Made by a program: the position numbers and the translations under genes. DNA of 64,000 nt. Source: Pseudomonas beijingensis. GTDB taxonomy: Bacteria > Pseudomonadota > Gammaproteobacteria > Pseudomonadales > Pseudomonadaceae. The stretch lies in assembly GCF_030687295.1 (NCBI RefSeq), contig NZ_CP117425.1:806001-870000 (forward strand). Reading direction: 5' to 3'. The notes beneath the pieces were generated by a model. It was not told the DNA's origin. It was given only the letters and a program-made list of their open reading frames with translations, and searched no databases. Shown one piece after another: positions 43,810 to 52,859 of this stretch. Positions within the stretch are counted from its first letter, which is position 1. Every line of letters starts with the position of its first letter.

Positions 43810-43876
43810 CATCGCGAGCAAGCTCGCTCCCACAGGGGAATGCATTTCAAATGTGGGAGCGAGCTTGCTCGCGATT
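43810..43876. repeat. REP pair between alc and allA
   Basis: A reverse REP (CATCGCGAGCAAGCTCGCTCCCAC) is followed 19 bp later by a forward REP (GTGGGAGCGAGCTTGCTCGCGAT), so the pair is in the opposite order to the usual REPIN. It sits inside the purine operon. Confidence 0.85.
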
Positions 43877-43887
43877 TGGGTTCACCC

Positions 43888-44883
43888 TTATTTTGCGACC
43901 TTGCCCAGCACCCGCAGGCGACTCACACCACCGTCCGGGAACACGTTCAGGCGGATATGGGTGATCGGTCCCAGGGCCTTGATCTGCTCGGCGAAGGTGT
44001 GTTCGGCGTGCATTTCCAGTTTCTGGCTCGGCAGCAGTTCTCGCCAGAACAGCGACTGGGTTTCGATCTGGCTGTCGGTGCCGCCCTTGACGAACGCGGC
44101 CTGGATCGAGCAGCTGTCGGGATAGTTGCCCTTGAAGTGCAGGGTGTCGACGATGACTTTCTCGACCTCGCCGGCATGGCCCAGGGCGACGATGACCCAG
44201 TCATTGCCCGGGGTACGGCGACGGGCGGTTTCCCAGCCGTCGCCCATGTTCACGCCACGACCCGGGTTGAGGATGTTGCTCATGCGGCCGAAGTGCTCGT
44301 CGGAGCAGGCCAGGGCGCGGCCACCATTGAGGGCGGCGGCCAGGTCGATCTGTTCGTTGTCGCCCACCGCCGACCAGTCGCGGTACGGAATGCCGTAGAC
44401 CCGCAACCGGGCCACGCCGCCATCGGGGTAGATGTTGAAGCGCAGGTGGCTGAAGGCCTGGTCGTTGCTGATTTCGTGGTAGTGGTGGCTGTTGCCTTGC
44501 AGCTCGACGGCCGACAGCACTTCAGTCCACTGGGTGTTTTCGTCCGGTTCGCCTTCCGTCAGGAAGCAGGCTTCCAGGGAGGCCGACGGTGGGTAGTTGC
44601 CGGTGAAGAATGAGGTGTCGATGTCCACGCCTTTGATCGAGCCCGCCACACCCAGGCGGATCACCGCGCTGTCGTAGCCTTCGAAGCGCTTGCGCCGCGA
44701 CTCCCAGCCGTCCATCCACTTGCCGTTATCATCGAACACGCCCTCCTTCCACACGGCCGGGGTCGGCTGGAACAGGCGGTTGGCGTCGGCGAACCAGTCA
44801 TCGGTGACCGAAATGATCTTGGTGCCCAGGCGGGCGTCGGCCAGGTTGACGAACTTCTCGAAAGGTACGGCGTAAGCTTTCAT
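43888..44883 (-). CDS. alc: Allantoicase
   Basis: A 331-aa protein made of two repeated allantoicase domains (DUF/Pfam allantoicase repeats): the first with [24 protein letters not shown] and [14 protein letters not shown], the second with [21 protein letters not shown] and [15 protein letters not shown]. It hydrolyses allantoate to ureidoglycolate and urea. ATG 44883 follows AAGAAG. It is 67 bp after uraD in the operon. Confidence 0.95.
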   Translation of the reverse strand: MKAYAVPFEKFVNLADARLGTKIISVTDDWFADANRLFQPTPAVWKEGVFDDNGKWMDGWESRRKRFEGYDSAVIRLGVAGSIKGVDIDTSFFTGNYPPSASLEACFLTEGEPDENTQWTEVLSAVELQGNSHHYHEISNDQAFSHLRFNIYPDGGVARLRVYGIPYRDWSAVGDNEQIDLAAALNGGRALACSDEHFGRMSNILNPGRGVNMGDGWETARRRTPGNDWVIVALGHAGEVEKVIVDTLHFKGNYPDSCSIQAAFVKGGTDSQIETQSLFWRELLPSQKLEMHAEHTFAEQIKALGPITHIRLNVFPDGGVSRLRVLGKVAK

Positions 44884-44950
44884 TCTTCTTGTCTGCCTTT
44901 AAATAAGTTGGCTGGGGATGCTTGCAGGTTCCTGGGTTCAGGACTGCTCG

Positions 44951-45466
44951 CTAAAGGGTCAGTAATCGGAACAACGCGATTTTGTTGATCTCTGCCAGGG
45001 CGCATTTGAATTCGGCGTCTGCCGAGTGATGGATGCGCGTTTCGAACGCCGCGAGGATCTGGTGCCGGTTGCTGCCTTTTACCGCCATGATGAAGGGAAA
45101 CTTGAACTTGGCCTTGTAGGCGTCGTTCAGCTCGGTGAAGCGTTGAAACTCTTCGGCCGTGCATTGGTGAATACCGGCGCCGGCCTGTTCGTTCGTGCTG
45201 GCTTCGGTCAGTTGGCCCTGGACGGCGGCTTTGCCGGCCAGGTCCGGGTGAGCGTTGATCAGCGCCAGTTGGCTGGCGTGATCGGCACTCAACAGGATGT
45301 CGCTCATGCGTTGGTGCAGGGTCTCGATCTCGTCGATCGAGGGATCCTGGCCCAGGTCAAACGCCTTTTCGGCGACCCATGGCGAATGTTCGTAGATATC
45401 GGCGAAAGCCCGGATGAAGGCTTCACGGCTCAAGGTGGAGGGCTTGAGGGTCTGGAAGGCGGTCAT
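44951..45466 (-). CDS. uraD: 2-oxo-4-hydroxy-4-carboxy-5-ureidoimidazoline decarboxylase
   Basis: A 171-aa all-helical OHCU decarboxylase: SREAFIRAFADIYEHSPWVAE, AHPDLAGKAAV (with the catalytic histidine region) and KFPFIMAVKGSNRHQIL. It gives S-allantoin stereospecifically after UraH. Its ATG overlaps the puuE stop (ATGA). No peroxisomal or secretion signal, as expected for a bacterial cytoplasmic enzyme. Confidence 0.95.
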   Translation of the reverse strand: MTAFQTLKPSTLSREAFIRAFADIYEHSPWVAEKAFDLGQDPSIDEIETLHQRMSDILLSADHASQLALINAHPDLAGKAAVQGQLTEASTNEQAGAGIHQCTAEEFQRFTELNDAYKAKFKFPFIMAVKGSNRHQILAAFETRIHHSADAEFKCALAEINKIALFRLLTL

Positions 45467-46404
45467 TTCGAGGCTCCTGGTTTCGAAGCCCCTTGATGCG
45501 GATGGACTTGCTGCCAGTGGCGGGCGATGTCGACACGACGGCTGAACCAGACGTGTTCATGGCCTTTGACGTATTCGAGAAACCGCTTGAGGGAGGCCAG
45601 GCGCGCAGGGCGGCCGATCAGCCGGCAATGCAACCCGATGGAAAGCATCTTCGGGGCTTCGGCGCCTTCGGCGTACAACACGTCGAAAGCGTCCTTGAGG
45701 TATTGGAAGAAATCGTCGCCCTTGTTGAAACCCTGCACCTGGGTGAAGCGCATGTCGTTGGTGTCGAGAGTGTAGGGGATCACCAGGTGCGGCTTGCCGT
45801 TGGGGGTATTCGGTTCCCAGTAGGGCAGGTCGTCGTCGTAGGTGTCGCTGTCATAGAGGAAACCGCCTTCCTCCATCACCAGCCGGCGGGTGTTCGGGCC
45901 GGTGCGGCCGGTGTACCAGCCCAGCGGACGCTCGCCAGTGATTTCGGTGAGGATGCGGATCGCTTCGAGCATGTGCTCACGCTCCTGGGCCTCATCCATG
46001 TATTGGTAGTCGATCCAGCGATAGCCGTGGCTGCAGATTTCGTGACCGGCGGCGACCATGGCGCGAATCACCTCCGGATGGCGCTGGGCGGCCATGGCGA
46101 CGGCGAAAATGGTCAGAGGAATATCGAATTCCTTGAACAGTTTGAGGACACGCCAGACACCGGCACGGCTGCCATACTCATACAGCGATTCCATGCTCAT
46201 GTTGCGCTCGCCCTGCAGCGGTTGCGCCGCGACCATCTCCGAAAGGAACGCTTCGGATTCCTTGTCGCCATGCAGGACGTTGCGCTCGCCGCCTTCTTCG
46301 TAGTTGAGCACGAAGGACAACGCGATGCGGGCATTGCCCGGCCATTGGGGGTGGGGAGGGTTACTGCCGTAACCGATCAGGTCGCGTGGGTAGTCAGCGC
46401 TCAC
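45463..46404 (-). CDS. puuE: Allantoinase PuuE (polysaccharide-deacetylase type)
   Basis: A 313-aa protein of the polysaccharide deacetylase fold, SADYPRDLIGYGSNPPHPQW at the start, then LNYEEGGERN and EICSHGYRWIDYQ. It is the metal-independent allantoinase that opens allantoin to allantoate and replaces AllB-type enzymes in Pseudomonas. The GTG at 46404 has AAGGA upstream and matches the conserved family start; ATG 46431 would add nine basic residues. First gene of the leftward operon puuE-uraD-alc-allA-puuD. Confidence 0.93.
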   Translation of the reverse strand: MSADYPRDLIGYGSNPPHPQWPGNARIALSFVLNYEEGGERNVLHGDKESEAFLSEMVAAQPLQGERNMSMESLYEYGSRAGVWRVLKLFKEFDIPLTIFAVAMAAQRHPEVIRAMVAAGHEICSHGYRWIDYQYMDEAQEREHMLEAIRILTEITGERPLGWYTGRTGPNTRRLVMEEGGFLYDSDTYDDDLPYWEPNTPNGKPHLVIPYTLDTNDMRFTQVQGFNKGDDFFQYLKDAFDVLYAEGAEAPKMLSIGLHCRLIGRPARLASLKRFLEYVKGHEHVWFSRRVDIARHWQQVHPHQGASKPGASK

Positions 46405-46483
46405 TGCAGTTTTCCTTCTTGTTCGAACCATGTAGGTGGCGCCCTGGCGATGTGGTTCAGGCTGGCGTCACGACGATGGAATG

Positions 46484-46495
46484 ATTGTATACAAC
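46484..46495. promoter_or_regulatory. TTGTATACAA palindrome, puuE side
   Basis: ATTGTATACAAC contains a perfect 10-bp palindrome 80 bp upstream of puuE. The form (TTGT-N2-ACAA) is that of many GntR/FCD-family operators. The same perfect 10-mer occurs upstream of the NCS2 permease gene. Confidence 0.65.
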
Positions 46496-46549
46496 TTTAT
46501 GCGCGATTTGTAAGCCTGATTTTCTGCATTTTTCACTGTGTCCCTGGTG

Positions 46550-46559
46550 TTGTCTACAC
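46550..46559. promoter_or_regulatory. Degenerate TTGTNTACAN site
   Basis: TTGTCTACAC, one end mismatch to the palindrome at 46485, roughly midway between puuE and uraH. Confidence 0.45.
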
Positions 46560-46679
46560 TGCAAGAAACCTGCCCACTTGGTCAGTGAATCGTCAGGAGG
46601 ATCTTGTATTCATTTGGTTTGCTTGAGCCTGGGGCTGACGCGCCGTCGCGCAGTCCATGGGCGAAGTGTTTATTTTTTA

Positions 46680-46689
46680 TTGTGTACAA
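46680..46689. promoter_or_regulatory. TTGTGTACAA palindrome, uraH side
   Basis: TTGTGTACAA differs by one central base from the site at 46485. It lies in an AT-rich stretch about 130 bp upstream of uraH. The remaining sequence of 46405-46817 contains no gene I can see. Confidence 0.6.
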
Positions 46690-46817
46690 TTTTCTTTTAA
46701 AGTGTCTTAATTCGCACATCGCCGTGGCGTTTCGTGCTCCGAAACGGTGCGGCCTGTCTTTCAACTGATTCAGGAGGCGTCGGGCCGGACTGCAGTGCAG
46801 CGAGGCGCGCATAAGCA

Positions 46818-47171
46818 ATGGGACGTTTGACTACTCACGTTTTGGATGCCGCACACGGCTGCCCGGGCAGCTCGATCAAGATCGAGCTGTACCGCGTGGA
46901 AGGTTCGAAACTGCACTGTGTCGCCAGTGCGCTGACCAACAGCGACGGGCGCTGCGACGCGCCGCTGCTGCAAGGGGATGACTACCGTTCGGGGGTCTAT
47001 CAACTGCAATTCCACGCCGGCGATTACTACCGCGCCCGTGGCGTCCAACTGCCCGATCCGGCGTTCCTGGATGTGGTGGTGCTGCGCTTCGGTATTTCGG
47101 CCGAGCAGGAGCATTACCACGTGCCCCTGCTGATTTCGCCCTACGCCTATTCCACCTATCGAGGCAGCTGA
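46818..47171 (+). CDS. uraH: 5-hydroxyisourate hydrolase
   Basis: A 117-aa transthyretin-related protein. The family motifs are LTTHVLDAAHGCPG at the N terminus (active-site His), GRCDAPLL in the middle and the diagnostic C-terminal tetrapeptide YRGS. It hydrolyses 5-hydroxyisourate to OHCU as a tetramer. It is divergent from puuE and shares the intergenic operators. A rho-independent terminator follows at 47229. Confidence 0.96.
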   Translation: MGRLTTHVLDAAHGCPGSSIKIELYRVEGSKLHCVASALTNSDGRCDAPLLQGDDYRSGVYQLQFHAGDYYRARGVQLPDPAFLDVVVLRFGISAEQEHYHVPLLISPYAYSTYRGS

Positions 47172-47228
47172 TCCCCCAAGCAGCTGCCTCTCCTGGAAGC
47201 GACTGCGCATGGCGCTTCTTTGGTTTTC

Positions 47229-47255
47229 GCCCGCTCACACTGCGGGCTTTTTTTT
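47229..47255 (+). terminator. Rho-independent terminator after uraH
   Basis: GCCCGC-TCACACT-GCGGGC followed by a run of eight Ts, 57 bp after the uraH stop and just before the convergent toxin-locus gene. Confidence 0.88.
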
Positions 47256-47265
47256 GCCTGCAGAC

Positions 47266-48855
47266 TTACAGCCTGGCGTCGTCATCCCGAACGATGAAAA
47301 CGGTGTCCGGATGGTTTGGCCGGATTTGCGAACCGCCCTTGAGCCAGATGATCTTGTTGTTCTGGTGGGCCTCCCTGACAACGTTCGCGGCGTGTTCGCC
47401 GACCTGGGTTTCCAGGCTGATGCCGGTTGTGTTTGGGCTGGTGTGTGCCGGCAGGGAAATCTTCGGGATCCGGGTGCGATGCAAGCTCATGAAAAATACA
47501 TAGTCATGCCCTGTGCGCCGGAATACCAACGCCGGAAAGCTATTGAAAGAATTGGGTTCAAAGACTGCATAGCCGTTACGGGTCATGAGGTTGGCCATGA
47601 AGCGCTTGAGGTCCAACGGGGAGTAAGTCATGACGAAATAATCCCACTGCTGGGTGAATCGCTGAGGGTCGAAATCCAGCCGATCCAACGACATTCTTGA
47701 CGTTGGATTCGGCAGATCGAGCGAGCGTGCAGTGCTGCTGACGCTGCCTGAAGCGGCGCGAAGCACGGGTAGCATCAATAATGGATCACTCCATTCCGGG
47801 TGCGGGGACGGGGTGCCGTCTTTCCAACTGCTGAAAATCTGCCGGAGCGCGGTCAAGCCTGCCGCGTCGGCAAAAGACGAGCTGTTGGCGAGGGTAAATT
47901 GCTTTCTGGCGATATTTTCCAGGGTGACGGTGGTGACTTCTGGAAACGCCTCCCTGACGTAATCCGTCAGTGGTTTGTCAAAGGGCAGCCTCGCATCGAT
48001 TTGCCAGCGATTGTCAGGAGGCACGCGTATCGCGCTTCGGGGTTGCTCGTCGGGCGTATGCCTGATGGTCGCCTCCAGTACGTCAAAATCATACGGTGAA
48101 TGGGTGGGTTGCTGGACGTAGGCGATCGGATACTCGCGGGCGTCGGCGCGCGTCACTACCTTGTAGTGAACACCGTCTATGGTCAGGAAGTCGGGTACCG
48201 TGAGCCTTGGCTCGATTCCCCAGTTTTTAGCGAAGGCGGGGGCGCTCTCCAAGGTGGCTTCGCTTGGTGAAGGGGACGTGTGCTGACGCTTGGGTTCAAT
48301 GACGTCCGAGGGCTCATCTTCCGCCGGTCTGCGGCGGGTAATCGTCAGTATGGAGTCAGCGGCATCCGGCTCGGCGCGGTGCGCAAGACGCCACAGCAGG
48401 CTGCCTTCCACTTGTTCGAGGCGTGGCCCGGAGGCGATGAGTTCGGTGCCTAGTCGGGCCCGGTAATTCTGCTCGGCATCGCGCCCCAACAGCACTGTGC
48501 CGCCTTCCGTTAGATCCACATAGGTACGTGTCCTGAATGTGCGGATGCCCGAGGTTGCGTCGGGCTCCGATAGCATGGGGACCAGTTCGGGTGAAAGAAG
48601 ATAGTGCTCCAGCGGCACCGCCATGGTTGACTCATGGCCGGGTGTCTGTGAGGTGATTTCGGCTATCTGGATGGTGGGGGACTGGGGTTCTGCGGCGTCA
48701 GGTTGTCGTCCGGGCGGCGTGACGGGGGCCAGGTCGCCTCCCTCGCCTCGGGCGGGGCTTCTGGGCAGTGTTTCCGGTGACGTATCGCGACTTGAATGGG
48801 GCGTGTCGGGGGGCGAGGTTGGAAGCTTGGGGCGGGTGTTTAGTTTTGGGCTCAT
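47266..48855 (-). CDS. Unknown large protein of the toxin-like pair
   Basis: A 529-aa protein I do not recognise. Residues about 1-75 are low-complexity and rich in Pro, Ser, Thr and Arg. A basic patch RRRPAEDEPSDVIEPKRQ near residues 175-192 looks like a bipartite nuclear-localisation signal. The C-terminal 120 residues look folded (MTYSPLDLKRFMANLM, FPALVFRRTGHDYVFFMSL). No signal peptide or TM. It lies downstream of the pore/RTX gene on the same strand and is likely cotranscribed, so it may be a cognate effector or partner. ATG 48855 follows AGGAATC; ATG 48900 is an alternative. Confidence 0.6.
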   Translation of the reverse strand: MSPKLNTRPKLPTSPPDTPHSSRDTSPETLPRSPARGEGGDLAPVTPPGRQPDAAEPQSPTIQIAEITSQTPGHESTMAVPLEHYLLSPELVPMLSEPDATSGIRTFRTRTYVDLTEGGTVLLGRDAEQNYRARLGTELIASGPRLEQVEGSLLWRLAHRAEPDAADSILTITRRRPAEDEPSDVIEPKRQHTSPSPSEATLESAPAFAKNWGIEPRLTVPDFLTIDGVHYKVVTRADAREYPIAYVQQPTHSPYDFDVLEATIRHTPDEQPRSAIRVPPDNRWQIDARLPFDKPLTDYVREAFPEVTTVTLENIARKQFTLANSSSFADAAGLTALRQIFSSWKDGTPSPHPEWSDPLLMLPVLRAASGSVSSTARSLDLPNPTSRMSLDRLDFDPQRFTQQWDYFVMTYSPLDLKRFMANLMTRNGYAVFEPNSFNSFPALVFRRTGHDYVFFMSLHRTRIPKISLPAHTSPNTTGISLETQVGEHAANVVREAHQNNKIIWLKGGSQIRPNHPDTVFIVRDDDARL

Positions 48856-49009
48856 TGGGATTCCTGTTCCTTCAGGTTTGGAAAGTGATGAATGAGTCAT
48901 TCATTCGTCGTGGAGCATGCCCTGCCTTGCGATTGACGCACCGACAGGTCACTGGCTTGAGATGTTCCTGGAAACGGCTCAAGCCTGTGCAGTACATATG
49001 TATATGGGG

Positions 49010-52000
49010 CTATAAATAGGCGGGTAAGAACCCATGCAATGCAAGAAGCCCGCTTAATTGAGCCGCGCTCATTCCAAAGGCCAGGCTGAGCGTCAGGGTT
49101 TGCACCATGAACTTCGAATTGCCCGGCGTGAGGCTTTCCACCAGGGCCACGCACTTTTCCCGTAGCAAGCGAAGTGCGCCATCGTTTGCGGGCGGCGTCT
49201 GGCTGAGGCCTTCGCGCGCCAAGTCCTGATAGAGGCTGAGATGGTGATCGCAAAGATTGGTTTTTCTCAGGTCCTGGGCAACGATGGGGCGAGCCTTATC
49301 GGTCTCAAGGGTCCATTGGCGGGTTTTCAGGTTGTAGGTCAGACCGCCGCGAGTGCCGTCCCTGACGGCAATGTTCAGCACCCTCAATTCCCTGGCAGCG
49401 AAGGCGGCCAGTTCGCTGGGCCATGCCGCTGAGGGGGCGAGCGCAAAAGTGAAATACCGAGCGTCGAGCGCCTCGACATACACCCGTTCAAACAGGGTAT
49501 CGACCGCATGAACGACGCCTTGGGCGGTGATGACCCGTATCTTGTCGACAAGGTCTTCAGCCTCATACGTGGGGAGATGAATAATCGTTGTGCCCAGCTG
49601 CAACCGGTTGGAAGCAAGATTGATCTCGACATGCCCCAGGCGCGTAGCGTCAAGTTCCCAGGTCGAGGCCTGGGGCAGCCGGGGATTGGCCCCCGCGAGG
49701 GCGCCGGGTGTGGATAACCGTAGCGTCATGTCCGGGCTCAGGTGCACCAGGTAGGTGGCGCCTTCGCCGATCAGGACTTCAATGCCGGTTTGCTCCGAGG
49801 GGGAGGTAAGCTGGGCGCAGGTGGCTCGGTTGCGCATGTAATAGGGGGGCTTGTCCGAAGGAGGAAGATAGACATATTGCTTTCGGGTCGCCGTGAGCGG
49901 TAATGCCACGTCGGTTGTCCAGTTCACCGGCGATTGACCAATTAATGTCTCGTTCAGTAGCAGGCCATAGTCGGGTGCCGGTTGCACGAGGCGGTAGGAC
50001 ACGCCGTCCTTCATGATGAGGGTAACGAGGTGGTTGGAGCCCAGGGCGGAAAATGCACGTCGCTTCGTGCGGGTATTTTGCGCGCTGTAACGCTCATCGG
50101 AGCTGGCCAGGTTCTTCAAGACCACGTGGCGTGAGCCGAAATAAATCGTCAGGCCACATTCCCCATACTTTACGGTGTCCCAACCATCATCGTCGTGAGT
50201 GACCAGGACGTTGTAATGGGCCTCGATCCGCGTCAGCTCGGTGCTGGCATAATCCAGATGCACCGTGGTGGTGAAGTCGCTGCGTTGTGTTACCTGCAGC
50301 GTCGTCGCCACGGTAAGGCGTGACAGGTAATAGCTCGTGTCCTTGTCGTGTGCGACCCGGTGCGTTTTCTGGTTATTGAGGATAATCGGGTTGCGAGGTG
50401 TTCCCTGCTGGGTGATGACCGCTTCAATGGCGAGGGACTGGCTCTGCTCCAGGGTGTCGGGCAGGTCGGGCACCAAGTGATAGCCATCCTTTGTGATGAA
50501 GGTCAGTTTGTTGTTCTGGAGGTATCGTATGTCGTCGTCGGGCTGGTAGACCTTTTTGATGATGACTTCACGCAGTTGCCAGTCATCTGCGTCAAAGCCC
50601 GAGGTCACCACCAGGTTGTCCCCTTCGATCTTCCAGCCTTCGATCAGGTCGGCTCTCCAGTCCACGGCAATGACGCTATTGCCGATGCCGTCCTCGCTGA
50701 TGGATACGCGGCCCGGCTTATGGGCGATGGCGTAGACATCGTTGCCCGGCCCACCGTCTGCGTCGCGGTTGTTGGCGCCCAGGAGGAAAATCTGGTCATC
50801 GCCTGCACCGGCCTCGATGGCATCGTCGCCGCGGGATTTAATGATGTTGGGGCCGGCGGTGCCCTTGATGATGTTGCGACCCCCCTCCAGTATTTCTACG
50901 TGTTCAATGCTCTCCAGGACCGCATGGCGATAGTCCTCGGTGTCTTTTTCCTGGCTGGCTTGGGTGATGAGGGTGATCTGCCCGGCCTCCAGGTCGACGT
51001 GATAACCAAGCTGTTGTGCCTCGGTATCCCGAGAGCGACCGGATAAAATGACGGTGTCACTGCCTGCGCCACCGACCAATCGATTGGGTGAAGGAGGGTT
51101 TTCCGTGAGGCTCTGCGTTGAACCCTCGAAAATGAAAACATCGTCTTTCTCACCCCCGGTCAGCTGTTTAACACCTGCGCCGTAATGGAAAACGTTCGGT
51201 TTGCTTTTCGGACCGATGATGGTGTCGTTGCCACCACCGATATACCAGTGGATGCCTTTGTGTTCCGCCGAAGTACCCAGCACGGCCCCGGGGGTATCGG
51301 CAGTGACCCCGTCGCGGGCATCGATGAAGTCGTCGCTGTCCGTGATCCTGGGGCGCACTCGGGTCGCCTGGTAGCGTTCTCCCGTCCACCAATTCCAAGT
51401 GTTGTAAGTCACCTGTTCGAGTTCTACGCTGAACTTTCCGTTTACGATGGCTTCGGTGCTGTTTTTCAAGGTGCCTTGCAATAACTTCATGGCATTGGCC
51501 CGAAGTTGTTTCGTGTGTTCAGCGGTCGCCTTGGCGATGGTATAGCGCTCTTGGATGGCTTCATCGGGGCTGATGGTCCAGAAGGCGAACCAACCTGTGC
51601 GCAGGCGCTCATGCACGGTGAGTTCTATGTAGTTGTCGATTTCATCGACTTCACGAATCGCCCCCCAGACTTGTGATCCAACCGCGAGGATCAATCCCGC
51701 GGCAAGGCCCACGGGGCCGGCGGAAGTAAAACCCGCCAATGCCGCTGCGCCGATCATCACGGACATGGCGGCGCTGGTGATGCTCAAGGCGGCGTTGACG
51801 TAATGATCCGTGGCTTCATTGCCGGTGGCGTTGGCGGCAGCCTTGAAAGCGTCGATGGCCGCGACGATATCGAATGGCAGTGTCAGCACGCTGGCAATCA
51901 AGCCGCTGCCACGCCCCAGCCGTAAGGCAAACGAGGTTTTGGCGAAACTCCCGAGGGAACTTTGGCCGGCCTTGAGCATGTGCGTGGCTTGCCGGGTCAG

Positions 52001-52735
52001 CGCGGCCTCGACACCGATCGAGGCGACCTCGGCACTCACGCTGGCCCCATTGAAGACGGCCTGGTAACCGTTCTTGTTGCGGATGGCATCTTGCAATCCA
52101 CGCAGGCCGCTGTAGATGCCAAAGGCCTGGAGTCCGAACCCTGTGGGAATCAGGATGTTGCTCTTGGATCTGTTTACCCACTTAAATGTTTTTTCTGCAA
52201 GCGAAGCGGTATTGAGTTTTTGGGCAGAATTTAAAAGCTTTTCGAGCGTGGTTCGATAATGGGCTGATTCAGGTTGTGTTTCAGGAGGGTCATTGAGCAA
52301 CGGCGGGGCGATAGAGGAGCGCTCACTGGCAATTTCGAACAGCAGTGTTGGCAAGCGGTAGTCGTTGGCGTTGTCGATCAGCTTTATACGGGTTTCGACA
52401 TCAACCGGGTTGAACCGCAACGTATTCAGGAAAAAACGATTGGGGGTGCGGAAAAACGTATTGTCGCCGTTCAGGGGCTGGCCATTGGTCGTCACGCCCA
52501 GCGCATCCAGGGCTAAACGAGTGACCGTCACGGAGCCGATACGCAGCGGGCCATACAGTTTATCGACCACTTCGAGTTGGGCTTGTCTTCGCTTATGTTC
52601 CGGGCCGATCAGGGTTTCATTGCCTGCTTTGAAATCGAGTGTCTCGACAGAATGATCATTGGCATGAAAGCCTAGATCCGTCACGACGACGGCGTGCTCG
52701 TGAGAAACGGAACCGGGGTAAAAAACCTTGGCCAT
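49010..52735 (-). CDS. Large toxin-like protein with TcdA/TcdB-type pore domain and RTX-like repeats
   Basis: A 1241-aa protein. Residues about 195-470 match the pore-forming region shared by clostridial TcdA/TcdB and the insect toxins Mcf and FitD: GLQAFGIYSGLRGLQDAI, a long hydrophobic stretch (ALSITSAAMSVMIGAAALAGF), then VWGAIREVDEIDNYIEL and RTGWFAFWTISPDEAIQ. Residues about 496-675 hold RTX-like calcium-binding repeats (GGGNDTIIG, GGAGSDTVIL, GAGDDQIFLLG, GGPGNDVYAI). The last 550 residues are beta-rich and unassigned. Compared with Mcf (about 3000 aa) it lacks the N-terminal effector half. SD AAGGAAG precedes ATG 52735. No type I secretion genes are adjacent. Confidence 0.75.
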   Translation of the reverse strand: MAKVFYPGSVSHEHAVVVTDLGFHANDHSVETLDFKAGNETLIGPEHKRRQAQLEVVDKLYGPLRIGSVTVTRLALDALGVTTNGQPLNGDNTFFRTPNRFFLNTLRFNPVDVETRIKLIDNANDYRLPTLLFEIASERSSIAPPLLNDPPETQPESAHYRTTLEKLLNSAQKLNTASLAEKTFKWVNRSKSNILIPTGFGLQAFGIYSGLRGLQDAIRNKNGYQAVFNGASVSAEVASIGVEAALTRQATHMLKAGQSSLGSFAKTSFALRLGRGSGLIASVLTLPFDIVAAIDAFKAAANATGNEATDHYVNAALSITSAAMSVMIGAAALAGFTSAGPVGLAAGLILAVGSQVWGAIREVDEIDNYIELTVHERLRTGWFAFWTISPDEAIQERYTIAKATAEHTKQLRANAMKLLQGTLKNSTEAIVNGKFSVELEQVTYNTWNWWTGERYQATRVRPRITDSDDFIDARDGVTADTPGAVLGTSAEHKGIHWYIGGGNDTIIGPKSKPNVFHYGAGVKQLTGGEKDDVFIFEGSTQSLTENPPSPNRLVGGAGSDTVILSGRSRDTEAQQLGYHVDLEAGQITLITQASQEKDTEDYRHAVLESIEHVEILEGGRNIIKGTAGPNIIKSRGDDAIEAGAGDDQIFLLGANNRDADGGPGNDVYAIAHKPGRVSISEDGIGNSVIAVDWRADLIEGWKIEGDNLVVTSGFDADDWQLREVIIKKVYQPDDDIRYLQNNKLTFITKDGYHLVPDLPDTLEQSQSLAIEAVITQQGTPRNPIILNNQKTHRVAHDKDTSYYLSRLTVATTLQVTQRSDFTTTVHLDYASTELTRIEAHYNVLVTHDDDGWDTVKYGECGLTIYFGSRHVVLKNLASSDERYSAQNTRTKRRAFSALGSNHLVTLIMKDGVSYRLVQPAPDYGLLLNETLIGQSPVNWTTDVALPLTATRKQYVYLPPSDKPPYYMRNRATCAQLTSPSEQTGIEVLIGEGATYLVHLSPDMTLRLSTPGALAGANPRLPQASTWELDATRLGHVEINLASNRLQLGTTIIHLPTYEAEDLVDKIRVITAQGVVHAVDTLFERVYVEALDARYFTFALAPSAAWPSELAAFAARELRVLNIAVRDGTRGGLTYNLKTRQWTLETDKARPIVAQDLRKTNLCDHHLSLYQDLAREGLSQTPPANDGALRLLREKCVALVESLTPGNSKFMVQTLTLSLAFGMSAAQLSGLLALHGFLPAYL

Positions 52736-52859
52736 TGTGAACTTCCTTGTTCAACGATAATGAATGGCCTTCTATGTAAGGTGTTTTTCTGACGGGTGTA
52801 TATCAATGGGTTGTTGCGCCGTTTTACCAGCGCCGCGGCTCAAAAAAGGTCACCGGTAC

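Noticed and set aside
43870..46431. Soluble uricase expected in the purine cluster
   Set aside because: None is present; PuuD at 41910-43199 supplies urate oxidation instead, so nothing is missing.
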